Positions 8,864-22,791 of a DNA stretch of 64,000 nt are shown here, in pieces. Both the position numbers and the translations under genes were made by a program. The notes beneath the pieces were generated by a model. It ran no database searches, was not told where the DNA came from, and saw only the letters and a program-made list of their open reading frames with translations. The DNA is from Bombus terrestris (taxonomy: Eukaryota > Arthropoda > Insecta > Hymenoptera > Apidae). Within the stretch, counting starts at the first letter, position 1; the number at the start of each line of letters is the position of its first letter. The DNA lies in NCBI RefSeq assembly GCF_910591885.1, contig NW_025963548.1, positions 2,967,501 through 3,031,500 on the forward strand, read 5' to 3'.

Positions 8864-11800
8864 ATCGCTCGCTCCGCTCGCTCGTATAAATCTAGTCCAA
8901 CCTCACAACCGATCCGACACGTTAGCAAATTTGAAATAAGTCGTCTCCTTATCGAATAACGAACGCAAGAGGGCTTGGTTTTAGGTTAGGCTATAGTTTT
9001 CGAGCGAGCGCAGCGAGCGAGGGACGCGTAAAGGTGTGTCACAAACCAACGGCTTGGCACATAGGGACATTGAAATATTCGCACCAGCCCGAGGAGCCGG
9101 AAGTCCTGATCGCATTGCGTACTGACGAAAGTTTACAGTTTATCAATAGTTTTACATAAATACTAATATTTCCATATAGTACAGTGCAACGTGTGGTCCG
9201 AAATCGCTGACAAAATTAGGCAATAACAGGAAATATATGCAAGGCAATATAAGGTATATGTATAGCTTGGAAATTGTAATCGTTGCTCGCTCGCTCCGCT
9301 CGCTCGTAAAAATGTAGTCAAACCTCACAACCGATCCGACACGTTAGCAAATTTGAAATAAGTCGCCTCCTTGTCGAATAACGAACGCAAGAGGGATTGG
9401 TTTTAGGTTAGCCTATGGTGTTCGAGCGAGCGCAGCGAGTGAGGGACGCGTAATTGTGTGTCACAAACCAACGGTTTGGAACATAGGGACATTGAAATAT
9501 TCGCACCAGCCCGAGGAACCGCAAGTCTTTGTCGAATTGCATACTGACAAAAGTTTACATTTCATCAATAGTTTTACATAAATAGTAATATTTTCACATA
9601 GTACAGTGCAACGTGTGGTCCGATATCGCTGACTAAATTAGGCAAAAACCGGAAATATATGCAAGGCAATATAAGGTATATGTATTGCGTGGAAATTGTA
9701 ATCGTAGCTCGCTCGCTCCGCGCGCTCGTATAAATCTAGTCCAACCTCACAACCGATCCGACACGTTAGCAAATTAGAAATATGTCGCCGCCTTATCGAA
9801 TAACGAACAGAAGAGGTATTGGTTTTAGGTTAGGCTATAGTTTTCGAGCGAGCGCAGCGAGGGAGGGTCGCGTAAAAGTTTGTCACAAACCAACGGTTTG
9901 GCACATAGGGACATTGAAATATTCGCACCAGCCCGAGGAGCCGGAAGTCTTTATCGAATTGCGTACTGACAAAAGTTTACAGTTTATCAATAGTTTTACA
10001 TAAATAGTAATATTTCCACATAGTAGAGTGCAACGTGTGGTCCGAAATCGCTGACAAAATTAGGCAATAACAGGAAATATATGCAAGGCAATATAAGGTA
10101 TATGTATAGCGTGGAAATTGTAATCGTAGATCGCTCGCTCCGCTCGCTCGTATAAATCTAGTCCAACCTCACAACCGATCCGACACGTTAGCAAATTTGA
10201 AATAAGTCGTCTCCTTATCGAATAACGAACGCAAGAGGGCTTGGTTTTAGGTTAGGCTATAGTTTTCGAGCGAGCGCAGCGAGCGAGGGACGCGTAAAGG
10301 TGTGTCACAAACCAACGGCTTGGCACATAGGGACATTGAAATATTCGCACCAGCCCGAGGAGCCGGAAGTCCTGATCGCATTGCGTACTGACGAAAGTTT
10401 ACAGTTTATCAATAGTTTTACATAAATACTAATATTTCCATATAGTACAGTGCAACGTGTGGTCCGAAATCGCTGACAAAATTAGGCAATAACAGGAAAT
10501 ATATGCAAGGCAATATAAGGTATATGTATAGCTTGGAAATTGTAATCGTTGCTCGCTCGCTCCGCTCGCTCGTAAAAATGTAGTCAAACCTCACAACCGA
10601 TCCGACACGTTAGCAAATTTGAAATAAGTCGCCTCCTTGTCGAATAACGAACGCAAGAGGGATTGGTTTTAGGTTAGCCTATGGTGTTCGAGCGAGCGCA
10701 GCGAGTGAGGGACGCGTAATTGTGTGTCACAAACCAACGGTTTGGAACATAGGGACATTGAAATATTCGCACCAGCCCGAGGAACCGCAAGTCTTTGTCG
10801 AATTGCATACTGACAAAAGTTTACATTTCATCAATAGTTTTACATAAATAGTAATATTTTCACATAGTACAGTGCAACGTGTGGTCCGATATCGCTGACT
10901 AAATTAGGCAAAAACCGGAAATATATGCAAGGCAATATAAGGTATATGTATTGCGTGGAAATTGTAATCGTAGCTCGCTCGCTCCGCTCGCTCGTATAAA
11001 TCTAGTCCAACCTCACAACCGATCCGACACGTTAGCAAATTAGAAATATGTCGCCGCCTTATCGAATAACGAACAGAAGAGGTATTGGTTTTAGGTTAGG
11101 CTATAGTTTTCGAGCGAGCGCAGCGAGGGAGGGTCGCGTAAAAGTTTGTCACAAACCAACGGTTTGGCACATAGGGACATTGAAATATTCGCACCAGCCC
11201 GAGGAGCCGGAAGTCTTTATCGAATTGCGTACTGACAAAAGTTTACAGTTTATCAATAGTTTTACATAAAAAGTAATATTTCCACATAGTAGAGTGCAAC
11301 GTGTGGTCCGAAATCGCTGACAAAATTAGGCAATAACAGGAAATATATGCAAGGCAATATAAGGTATATGTATAGCATGGAAATTGTAATCGTAGATCGC
11401 TCGCTCCGCTCGCTCGTATAAATCTAGTCCAACCTCACAACCGATCCGACACGTTAGCAAATTTGAAATAAGTCGTCTCCTTATCGAATAACGAACGCAA
11501 GAGGGCTTGGTTTTAGGTTAGGCTATAGTTTTCGAGCGAGCGCAGCGAGCGAGGGACGCGTAAAGGTGTGTCACAAACCAACGGCTTGGCACATAGGGAC
11601 ATTGAAATATTCGCACCAGCCCGAGGAGCCGGAAGTCCTGATCGCATTGCGTACTGACGAAAGTTTACAGTTTATCAATAGTTTTACATAAATACTAATA
11701 TTTCCATATAGTACAGTGCAACGTGTGGTCCGAAATCGCTGACAAAATTAGGCAATAACAGGAAATATATGCAAGGCAATATAAGGTATATGTATAGCTT

Positions 11801-14771
11801 GGAAATTGTAATCGTTGCTCGCTCGCTCCGCTCGCTCGTAAAAATGTAGTCAAACCTCACAACCGATCCGACACGTTAGCAAATTTGAAATAAGTCGCCT
11901 CCTTGTCGAATAACGAACGCAAGAGGGATTGGTTTTAGGTTAGCCTATGGTGTTCGAGCGAGCGCAGCGAGTGAGGGACGCGTAATTGTGTGTCACAAAC
12001 CAACGGTTTGGAACATAGGGACATTGAAATATTCGCACCAGCCCGAGGAACCGCAAGTCTTTGTCGAATTGCATACTGACAAAAGTTTACATTTCATCAA
12101 TAGTTTTACATAAATAGTAATATTTTCACATAGTACAGTGCAACGTGTGGTCCGATATCGCTGACTAAATTAGGCAAAAACCGGAAATATATGCAAGGCA
12201 ATATAAGGTATATGTATTGCGTGGAAATTGTAATCGTAGCTCGCTCGCTCCGCTCGCTCGTATAAATCTAGTCCAACCTCACAACCGATCCGACACGTTA
12301 GCAAATTAGAAATATGTCGCCGCCTTATCGAATAACGAACAGAAGAGGTATTGGTTTTAGGTTAGGCTATAGTTTTCGAGCGAGCGCAGCGAGGGAGGGT
12401 CGCGTAAAAGTTTGTCACAAACCAACGGTTTGGCACATAGGGACATTGAAATATTCGCACCAGCCCGAGGAGCCGGAAGTCTTTATCGAATTGCGTACTG
12501 ACAAAAGTTTACAGTTTATCAATAGTTTTACATAAATAGTAATATTTCCACATAGTAGAGTGCAACGTGTGGTCCGAAATCGCTGACAAAATTAGGCAAT
12601 AACAGGAAATATATGCAAGGCAATATAAGGTATATGTATAGCGTGGAAATTGTAATCGTAGATCGCTCGCTCCGCTCGCTCGTATAAATCTAGTCCAACC
12701 TCACAACCGATCCGACACGTTAGCAAATTTGAAATAAGTCGTCTCCTTATCGAATAACGAACGCAAGAGGGATTGGTTTTAGGTTAGGCTATAGTTTTCG
12801 AGCGAGCGCAGCGAGCGAGGGACGCGTAAAGGTGTGTCACAAACCAACGGCTTGGCACATAGGGACATTGAAATATTCGCACCAGCCCGAGGAGCCGGAA
12901 GTCCTGATCGCATTGCGTACTGACGAAAGTTTACAGTTTATCAATAGTTTTACATAAATACTAATATTTCCATATAGTACAGTGCAACGTGTGGTCCGAA
13001 ATCGCTGACAAAATTAGGCAATAACAGGAAATATATGCAAGGCAATATAAGGTATATGTATAGCTTGGAAATTGTAATCGTTGCTCGCTCGCTCCGCTCG
13101 CTCGTAAAAATGTAGTCAAACCTCACAACCGATCCGACACGTTAGCAAATTTGAAATAAGTCGCCTCCTTGTCGAATAACGAACGCAAGAGGGATTGGTT
13201 TTAGGTTAGCCTATGGTGTTCGAGCGAGCGCAGCGAGTGAGGGACGCGTAATTGTGTGTCACAAACCAACGGTTTGGAACATAGGGACATTGAAATATTC
13301 GCACCAGCCCGAGGAACCGCAAGTCTTTGTCGAATTGCATACTGACAAAAGTTTACATTTCATCAATAGTTTTACATAAATAGTAATATTTTCACATAGT
13401 ACAGTGCAACGTGTGGTCCGATATCGCTGACTAAATTAGGCAAAAACCGGAAATATATGCAAGGCAATATAAGGTATATGTATTGCGTGGAAATTGTAAT
13501 CGTAGCTCGCTCGCTCCGCTCGCTCGTATAAATCTAGTCCAACCTCACAACCGATCCGACACGTTAGCAAATTAGAAATATGTCGCCGCCTTATCGAATA
13601 ACGAACAGAAGAGGTATTGGTTTTAGGTTAGGCTATAGTTTTCGAGCGAGCGCAGCGAGGGAGGGTCGCGTAAAAGTTTGTCACAAACCAACGGTTTGGC
13701 ACATAGGGACATTGAAATATTCGCACCAGCCCGAGGAGCCGGAAGTCTTTATCGAATTGCGTACTGACAAAAGTTTACAGTTTATCAATAGTTTTACATA
13801 AATAGTAATATTTCCACATAGTACAGTGCAACGTGTGGTCCGAAATCGCTGACAAAATTAGGCAATAACAGGAAATATATGCAAGGCAATATAAGGTATA
13901 TGTATAGCGTGGAAATTGTAATCGTAGATCGCTCGCTCCGCTCGCTCGTATAAATCTAGTCCAACCTCACAACCGATCCGACACGTTAGCAAATTTGAAA
14001 TAAGTCGTCTCCTTATCGAATAACGACCGCAAGAGGGATTGGTTTTAGGTTAGGCTATAGTTTTCGAGCGAGCGCAGCGAGCGAGGGACGCGTAAAGGTG
14101 TGTCACAAACCAACGGCTTGGCACATAGGGACATTGAAATATTCGCACCAGCCCGAGGAGCCGGAAGTCCTGATCGCATTGCGTACTGACGAAAGTTTAC
14201 AGTTTATCAATAGTTTTACATAAATACTAATATTTCCATATAGTACAGTGCAACGTGTGGTCCGAAATCGCTGACAAAATTAGGCAATAACAGGAAATAT
14301 ATGCAAGGCAATATAAGGTATATGTATAGCTTGGAAATTGTAATCGTTGCTCGCTCGCTCCGCTCGCTCGTAAAAATGTAGTCAAACCTCACAACCGATC
14401 CGACACGTTAGCAAATTTGAAATAAGTCGCCTCCTTGTCGAATAACGAACGCAAGAGGGATTGGTTTTAGGTTAGCCTATGGTGTTCGAGCGAGCGCAGC
14501 GAGTGAGGGACGCGTAATTGTGTGTCACAAACCAACGGTTTGGAACATAGGGACATTGAAATATTCGCACCAGCCCGAGGAACCGCAAGTCTTTGTCGAA
14601 TTGCATACTGACAAAAGTTTACATTTCATCAATAGTTTTACATAAATAGTAATATTTTCACATAGTACAGTGCAACGTGTGGTCCGATATCGCTGACTAA
14701 ATTAGGCAAAAACCGGAAATATATGCAAGGCAATATAAGGTATATGTATTGCGTGGAAGTTGTAATCGTAG

Positions 14772-15194
14772 CTCGCTCGCTCCGCTCGCTCGTATAAATC
14801 TAGTCCAACCTCACAACCGATCCGACACGTTAGCAAATTAGAAATATGTCGCCGCCTTATCGAATAACGAACAGAAGAGGTATTGGTTTTAGGTTAGGCT
14901 ATAGTTTTCGAGCGAGCGCAGCGAGGGAGGGTCGCGTAAAAGTTTGTCACAAAACCAACGGTTTGGCACATAGGGACATTGAAATATTCGCACCAGCCCG
15001 AGGAGCCGGAAGTCTTTATCGAATTGCGTACTGACAAAAGTTTACAGTTTATCAATAGTTTTACATAAATAGTAATATTTCCACATAGTAGAGTGCAACG
15101 TGTGGTCCGAAATCGCTGACAAAATTAGGCAATAACAGGAAATATATGCAAGGCAATATAAGGTATATGTATAGCTTGGAAATTGTAATCGTTG
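14772..15194 (+). repeat. A/B chimeric monomer left by loss of B, first copy
   Basis: The head is class A (ATATGTCGCC, CAGAAGAGG). The tail ends TATAGCTTGG with CGTTG, the class B tail, and is followed directly by a C monomer. The breakpoint lies in the stretch shared by A and B between about 15095 and 15170. One extra A at 14951-14954 makes it 423 bp and shifts the open frame, which then stops after 62 codons. Confidence 0.85.
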
Positions 15195-18148
15195 CTCGCT
15201 CGCTCCGCTCGCTCGTAAAAATGTAGTCAAACCTCACAACCGATCCGACACGTTAGCAAATTTGAAATAAGTCGCCTCCTTGTCGAATAACGAACGCAAG
15301 AGGGATTGGTTTTAGGTTAGCCTATGGTGTTCGAGCGAGCGCAGCGAGTGAGGGACGCGTAATTGTGTGTCACAAACCAACGGTTTGGAACATAGGGACA
15401 TTGAAATATTCGCACCAGCCCGAGGAACCGCAAGTCTTTGTCGAATTGCATACTGACAAAAGTTTACATTTCATCAATAGTTTTACATAAATAGTAATAT
15501 TTTCACATAGTACAGTGCAACGTGTGGTCCGATATCGCTGACTAAATTAGGCAAAAACCGGAAATATATGCAAGGCAATATAAGGTATATGTATTGCGTG
15601 GAAATTGTAATCGTAGCTCGCTCGCTCCGCTCGCTCGTATAAATCTAGTCCAACCTCACAACCGATCCGACACGTTAGCAAATTAGAAATATGTCGCCGC
15701 CTTATCGAATAACGAACAGAAGAGGTATTGGTTTTAGGTTAGGCTATAGTTTTCGAGCGAGCGCAGCGAGGGAGGGTCGCGTAAAAGTTTGTCACAAACC
15801 AACGGTTTGGCACATAGGGACATTGAAATATTCGCACCAGCCCGAGGAGCCGGAAGTCTTTATCGAATTGCGTACTGACAAAAGTTTACAGTTTATCAAT
15901 AGTTTTACATAAATAGTAATATTTCCACATAGTAGAGTGCAACGTGTGGTCCGAAATCGCTGACAAAATTAGGCAATAACAGGAAATATATGCAAGGCAA
16001 TATAAGGTATATGTATAGCGTGGAAATTGTAATCGTAGATCGCTCGCTCCGCTCGCTCGTATAAATCTAGTCCAACCTCACAACCGATCCGACACGTTAG
16101 CAAATTTGAAATAAGTCGTCTCCTTATCGAATAACGTCCGCAAGAGGGATTGGTTTTAGGTTAGGCTATAGTTTTCGAGCGAGCGCAGCGAGCGAGGGAC
16201 GCGTAAAGGTGTGTCACAAACCAACGGCTTGGCACATAGGGACATTGAAATATTCGCACCAGCCCGAGGAGCCGGAAGTCCTGATCGCATTGCGTACTGA
16301 CGAAAGTTTACAGTTTATCAATAGTTTTACATAAATACTAATATTTCCATATAGTACAGTGCAACGTGTGGTCCGAAATCGCTGACAAAATTAGGCAATA
16401 ACAGGAAATATATGCAAGGCAATATAAGGTATATGTATAGCTTGGAAATTGTAATCGTTGCTCGCTCGCTCCGCTCGCTCGTAAAAATGTAGTCAAACCT
16501 CACAACCGATCCGACACGTTAGCAAATTTGAAATAAGTCGCCTCCTTGTCGAATAACGAACGCAAGAGGGATTGGTTTTAGGTTAGCCTATGGTGTTCGA
16601 GCGAGCGCAGCGAGTGAGGGACGCGTAATTGTGTGTCACAAACCAACGGTTTGGAACATAGGGACATTGAAATATTCGCACCAGCCCGAGGAACCGCAAG
16701 TCTTTGTCGAATTGCATACTGACAAAAGTTTACATTTCATCAATAGTTTTACATAAATAGTAATATTTTCACATAGTACAGTGCAACGTGTGGTCCGATA
16801 TCGCTGACTAAATTAGGCAAAAACCGGAAATATATGCAAGGCAATATAAGGTATATGTATTGCGTGGAAATTGTAATCGTAGCTCGCTCGCTCCGCTCGC
16901 TCGTATAAATCTAGTCCAACCTCACAACCGATCCGACACGTTAGCAAATTAGAAATATGTCGCCGCCTTATCGAATAACGAACAGAAGAGGTATTGGTTT
17001 TAGGTTAGGCTGTAGTTTTCGAGCGAGCGCAGCGAGGGAGGGTCGCGTAAAAGTTTGTCACAAACCAACGGTTTGGCACATAGGGACATTGAAATATTCG
17101 CACCAGCCCGAGGAGCCGGAAGTCTTTATCGAATTGCGTACTGACAAAAGTTTACAGTTTATCAATAGTTTTACATAAATAGTAATATTTCCACATAGTA
17201 GAGTGCAACGTGTGGTCCGAAATCGCTGACAAAATTAGGCAATAACAGGAAATATATGCAAGGCAATATAAGGTATATGTATAGCATGGAAATTGTAATC
17301 GTTGATCGCTCGCTCCGCTCGCTCGTATAAATCTAGTCCAACCTCACAACCGATCCGACACGTTAGCAAATTTGAAATAAGTCGTCTCCTTATCGAATAA
17401 CGAACGCAAGAGGGCTTGGTTTTAGGTTAGGCTATAGTTTTCGAGCGAGCGCAGCGAGCGAGGGACGCGTAAAGGTGTGTCACAAACCAACGGCTTGGCA
17501 CATAGGGACATTGAAATATTCGCACCAGCCCGAGGAGCCGGAAGTCCTGATCGCATTGCGTACTGACGAAAGTTTACAGTTTATCAATAGTTTTACATAA
17601 ATACTAATATTTCCATATAGTACAGTGCAACGTGTGGTCCGAAATCGCTGACAAAATTAGGCAATAACAGGAAATATATGCAAGGCAATATAAGGTATAT
17701 GTATAGCTTGGAAATTGTAATCGTTGCTCGCTCGCTCCGCTCGCTCGTAAAAATGTAGTCAAACCTCACAACCGATCCGACACGTTAGCAAATTTGAAAT
17801 AAGTCGCCTCCTTGTCGAATAACGAACGCAAGAGGGATTGGTTTTAGGTTAGCCTATGGTGTTCGAGCGAGCGCAGCGAGTGAGGGACGCGTAATTGTGT
17901 GTCACAAACCAACGGTTTGGAACATAGGGACATTGAAATATTCGCACCAGCCCGAGGAACCGCAAGTCTTTGTCGAATTGCATACTGACAAAAGTTTACA
18001 TTTCATCAATAGTTTTACATAAATAGTAATATTTTCACATAGTACAGTGCAACGTGTGGTCCGATATCGCTGACTAAATTAGGCAAAAACCGGAAATATA
18101 TGCAAGGCAATATAAGGTATATGTATTGCGTGGAAGTTGTAATCGTAG

Positions 18149-18571
18149 CTCGCTCGCTCCGCTCGCTCGTATAAATCTAGTCCAACCTCACAACCGATCC
18201 GACACGTTAGCAAATTAGAAATATGTCGCCGCCTTATCGAATAACGAACAGAAGAGGTATTGGTTTTAGGTTAGGCTATAGTTTTCGAGCGAGCGCAGCG
18301 AGGGAGGGTCGCGTAAAAGTTTGTCACAAAACCAACGGTTTGGCACATAGGGACATTGAAATATTCGCACCAGCCCGAGGAGCCGGAAGTCTTTATCGAA
18401 TTGCGTACTGACAAAAGTTTACAGTTTATCAATAGTTTTACATAAATAGTAATATTTCCACATAGTAGAGTGCAACGTGTGGTCCGAAATCGCTGACAAA
18501 ATTAGGCAATAACAGGAAATATATGCAAGGCAATATAAGGTATATGTATAGCTTGGAAATTGTAATCGTTG
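18149..18571 (+). repeat. A/B chimeric monomer left by loss of B, second copy
   Basis: It has the same structure and same extra A (18328-18331) as the unit at 14772, 3377 bp upstream. It is followed by a C monomer at 18572. The shared insertion shows it is a descendant of the same event and not an independent deletion. Confidence 0.85.
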
Positions 18572-18993
18572 CTCGCTCGCTCCGCTCGCTCGTAAAAATG
18601 TAGTCAAACCTCACAACCGATCCGACACGTTAGCAAATTTGAAATAAGTCGCCTCCTTGTCGAATAACGAACGCAAGAGGGATTGGTTTTAGGTTAGCCT
18701 ATGGTGTTCGAGCGAGCGCAGCGAGTGAGGGACGCGTAATTGTGTGTCACAAACCAACGGTTTGGAACATAGGGACATTGAAATATTCGCACCAGCCCGA
18801 GGAACCGCAAGTCTTTGTCGAATTGCATACTGACAAAAGTTTACATTTCATCAATAGTTTTACATAAATAGTAATATTTTCACATAGTACAGTGCAACGT
18901 GTGGTCCGATATCGCTGACTAAATTAGGCAAAAACCGGAAATATATGCAAGGCAATATAAGGTATATGTATTGCGTGGAAATTGTAATCGTAG

Positions 18994-21900
18994 CTCGCTC
19001 GCTCCGCTCGCTCGTATAAATCTAGTCCAACCTCACAACCGATCCGACACGTTAGCAAATTAGAAATATGTCGCCGCCTTATCGAATAACGAACAGAAGA
19101 GGTATTGGTTTTAGGTTAGGCTATAGTTTTCGAGCGAGCGCAGCGAGGGAGGGTCGCGTAAAAGTTTGTCACAAACCAACGGTTTGGCACATAGGGACAT
19201 TGAAATATTCGCACCAGCCCGGGGAGCCGGAAGTCTTTATCGAATTGCGTACTGACAAAAGTTTACAGTTTATCAATAGTTTTACATAAATAGTAATATT
19301 TCCATATAGTAGAGTGCAACGTGTGGTCCGAAATCGCTGACAAAATTAGGCAATAACAGGAAATATATGCAAGGCAATATAAGGTATATGTATAGCGTGG
19401 AAATTGTAATCGTAGATCGCTCGCTCCGCTCGCTCGTATAAATCTAGTCCAACCTCACAACCGATCCGACACGTTCTCAAATTTGAAATAAGTCGTCTCC
19501 TTATCGAATAACGAACGCAAGAGGGCTTGGTTTTAGGTTAGGCTATAGTTTTCGAGCGAGCGCAGCGAGCGAGGGACGCGTAAAGGTGTGTCACAAACCA
19601 ACGGCTTGGCACATAGGGACATTGAAATATTCGCACCAGCCCGAGGAGCCGGAAGTCCTGATCGCATTGCGTACTGACGAAAGTTTACAGTTTATCAATA
19701 GTTTTACATAAATACTAATATTTCCATATAGTACAGTGCAACGTGTGGTCCGAAATCGCTGACAAAATTAGGCAATAACAGGAAATATATGCAAGGCAAT
19801 ATAAGGTATATGTATAGCTTGGAAATTGTAATCGTTGCTCGCTCGCTCCGCTCGCTCGTAAAAATGTAGTCAAACCTCACAACCGATCCGACACGTTAGC
19901 AAATTTGAAATAAGTCGCCTCCTTATCGAATAACGAACGCAAGAGGGCTTGGTTTTAGGTTAGGCTATAGTTTTCGAGCGAGCGCAGCGAGCGAGGGACG
20001 CGCAAAGGTGTGTCACAAACCAACGGCTTGGCACATAGGGACATTGAAATATTCGCACCAGCCCGAGGAGCCGGAAGTCCTGATCGCATTGCGTACTGAC
20101 GAAAGTTTACAGTTTATCAATAGTTTTACATAAATACTAATATTTCCATATAGTACAGTGCAACGTGTGGTCCGAAATCGCTGACAAAATTAGGCAATAA
20201 CAGGAAATATATGCAAGGCAATATAAGGTATATGTATAGCTTGGAAATTGTAATCGTTGCTCGCTCGCTCCGCTCGCTCGTAAAAATGTAGTCAAACCTC
20301 ACAACCGATCCGACACGTTAGCAAATTTGAAATAAGTCGCCGCCTTATCGAATAACGAACAGAAGAGGTATTGGTTTTAGGTTAGGCTATAGTTTTCGAG
20401 CGAGCGCAGCGAGGGAGGGTCGCGTAAAAGTTTGTCACAAACCAACGGTTTGGCACATAGGGACATTGAAATATTCGCACCAGCCCGAGGAGCCGGAAGT
20501 CTTTATCGAATTGCGTACTGACAAAAGTTTACAGTTTATCAATAGTTTTACATAAATAGTAATATTTCCACATAGTAGAGTGCAACGTGTGGTCCGAAAT
20601 CGCTGACAAAATTAGGCAATAACAGGAAATATATGCAAGGCAATATAAGGTATATGTATAGCGTGGAAATTGTAATCGTAGATCGCTCGCTCCGCTCGCT
20701 CGTATAAATCTAGTCCAACCTCACAACCGATCCGACACGTTAGCAAATTTGAAATAAGTCGTCTCCTTATCGAATAACGAACGCAAGAGGGCTTGGTTTT
20801 AGGTTAGGCTATAGTTTTCGAGCGAGCGCAGCGAGCGAGGGACGCGTAAAGGTGTGTCACAAACCAACGGCTTGGCACATAGGGACATTGAAATATTCGC
20901 ACCAGCCCGAGGAGCCGGAAGTCCTGATCGCATTGCGTACTGACGAAAGTTTACAGTTTATCAATAGTTTTACATAAATACTAATATTTCCATATAGTAC
21001 AGTGCAACGTGTGGTCCGAAATCGCTGACAAAATTAGGCAATAACAGGAAATATATGCAAGGCAATATAAGGTATATGTATAGCTTGGAAATTGTAATCG
21101 TTGCTCGCTCGCTCCGCTCGCTCGTAAAAATGTAGTCAAACCTCACAACCGATCCGACACGTTAGCAAATTTGAAATAAGTCGCCTCCTTGTCGAATAAC
21201 GAACGCAAGAGGGATTGGTTTTAGGTTAGCCTATGGTGTTCTTGCGAGCGCAGCGAGTGAGGGACGCGTAATTGTGTGTCACAAACCAACGGTTTGGAAC
21301 ATAGGGACATTGAAATATTCGCACCAGCCCGAGGAACCGCAAGTCTTTGTCGAATTGCATACTGACAAAAGTTTACATTTCATCAATAGTTTTACATAAA
21401 TAGTAATATTTTCACATAGTACAGTGCAACGTGTGGTCCGATATCGCTGACTAAATTAGGCAAAAACCGGAAATATATGCAAGGCAATATAAGGTATATG
21501 TATTGCGTGGAAATTGTAATCGTAGCTCGCTCGCTCCGCTCGCTCGTATAAATCTAGTCCAACCTCACAACCGATCCGACACGTTAGCAAATTAGAAATA
21601 TGTCGCCGCCTTATCGAATAACGAACAGAAGAGGTATTGGTTTTAGGTTAGGCTATAGTTTTCGAGCGAGCGCAGCGAGGGAGGGTCGCGTAAAAGTTTG
21701 TCACAAACCAACGGTTTGGCACATAGGGACATTGAAATATTCGCACCAGCCCGAGGAGCCGGAAGTCTTTATCGAATTGCGTACTGACAAAAGTTTACAG
21801 TTTATCAATAGCTTTACATAAATAGTAATATTTCCACATAGTAGAGTGCAACGTGTGGTCCGAAATCGCTGACAAAATTAGGCAATAACAGGAAATATAT

Positions 21901-22791
21901 GCAAGGCAATATAAGGTATATGTATAGCGTGGAAATTGTAATCGTAGATCGCTCGCTCCGCTCGCTCGTATAAATCTAGTCCAACCTCACAACCGATCCG
22001 ACACGTTAGCAAATTTGAAATAAGTCGTCTCCTTATCGAATAACGAACGCAAGAGGGATTGGTTTTAGGTTAGGCTATAGTTTTCGAGCGAGCGCAGCGA
22101 GCGAGGGACGCGTAAAGGTGTGTCACAAACCAACGGCTTGGCACATAGGGACATTGAAATATTCGCACCAGCCCGAGGAGCCGGAAGTCCTGATCGCATT
22201 GCGTACTGACGAAAGTTTACAGTTTATCAATAGTTTTACATAAATACTAATATTTCCATATAGTACAGTGCAACGTGTGGTCCGAAATCGCTGACAAAAT
22301 TAGGCAATAACAGGAAATATATGCAAGGCAATATAAGGTATATGTATAGCTTGGAAATTGTAATCGTTGCTCGCTCGCTCCGCTCGCTCGTAAAAATGTA
22401 GTCAAACCTCACAACCGATCCGACACGTTAGCAAATTTGAAATAAGTCGCCTCCTTGTCGAATAACGAACGCAAGAGGGATTGGTTTTAGGTTAGCCTAT
22501 GGTGTTCGAGCGAGCGCAGCGAGTGAGGGACGCGTAATTGTGTGTCACAAACCAACGGTTTGGCACATAGGGACATTGAAATATTCGCACCAGCCCGAGG
22601 AACCGCAAGTCTTTGTCGAATTGCATACTGACAAAAGTTTACATTTCATCAATAGTTTTACATAAATAGTAATATTTTCACATAGTACAGTGCAACGTGT
22701 GGTCCGATATCGCTGACTAAATTAGGCAAAAACCGGAAATATATGCAAGGCAATATAAGGTATATGTATTGCGTGGAAATTGTAATCGTAG
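18994..22791 (+). repeat. Trimer segment with two chimeric monomers
   Basis: Order: A (18994), B (19416), C-head/B-body (19838), C-head/A-body (20260), B (20682), C (21104), A-B-C (21526). The unit at 19838 switches from TAAAAATGTAG to CTCCTTATCG and AGGGCTTGG, and carries GACGCGCAAAGG. The unit at 20260 has the C head but CGCCTTATCG and CAGAAGAGG, and lacks the class A ATG. Length stays in register, so the crossovers were homologous and in phase. Confidence 0.85.

Larger units (their letters stand above)
5910..14771 (+). repeat. Trimer higher-order repeat A-B-C, 7 complete copies of 1266 bp
   Basis: Copies start at 5910, 7176, 8442, 9708, 10974, 12240 and 13506, exactly 1266 bp apart. A carries GAAATATGTCGCC, CAGAAGAGG and GAGGGAGGG. 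B begins GATCGCTCG and carries GTCGTCTCC, AGGGCTTGG, CTGATCGCATTG and TACTAATATTTCCATATAG. C carries TAAAAATGTAG, TTAGCCTATGG, GTAATTGTG, GAACCGCAAG, GATATCGCTGAC and AAAAACCGG. Comparing copies 1 and 2 by eye I find only a handful of differences in 1266 bp, for example 6371, 6476 and 6719. A, B and C differ from each other by roughly 15-20 bases in the ~220-bp open frame. This is a genuine HOR. Confidence 0.95.
14772..18993 (+). repeat. Trimer segment with two A-C deletion units
   Basis: Order: A'-C (14772, 15195), A-B-C (15617), A-B-C (16883), A'-C (18149, 18572). Each A'-C unit is 845 bp and lacks the B monomer. The two A' monomers share an extra A (14951-14954 and 18328-18331). The C monomer ending just before each A' carries GCGTGGAAGTTG (14753 and 18130). 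The shared private changes show that a block of 3377 bp (eight monomers plus one base) was duplicated after the B deletion happened once. Confidence 0.9.
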
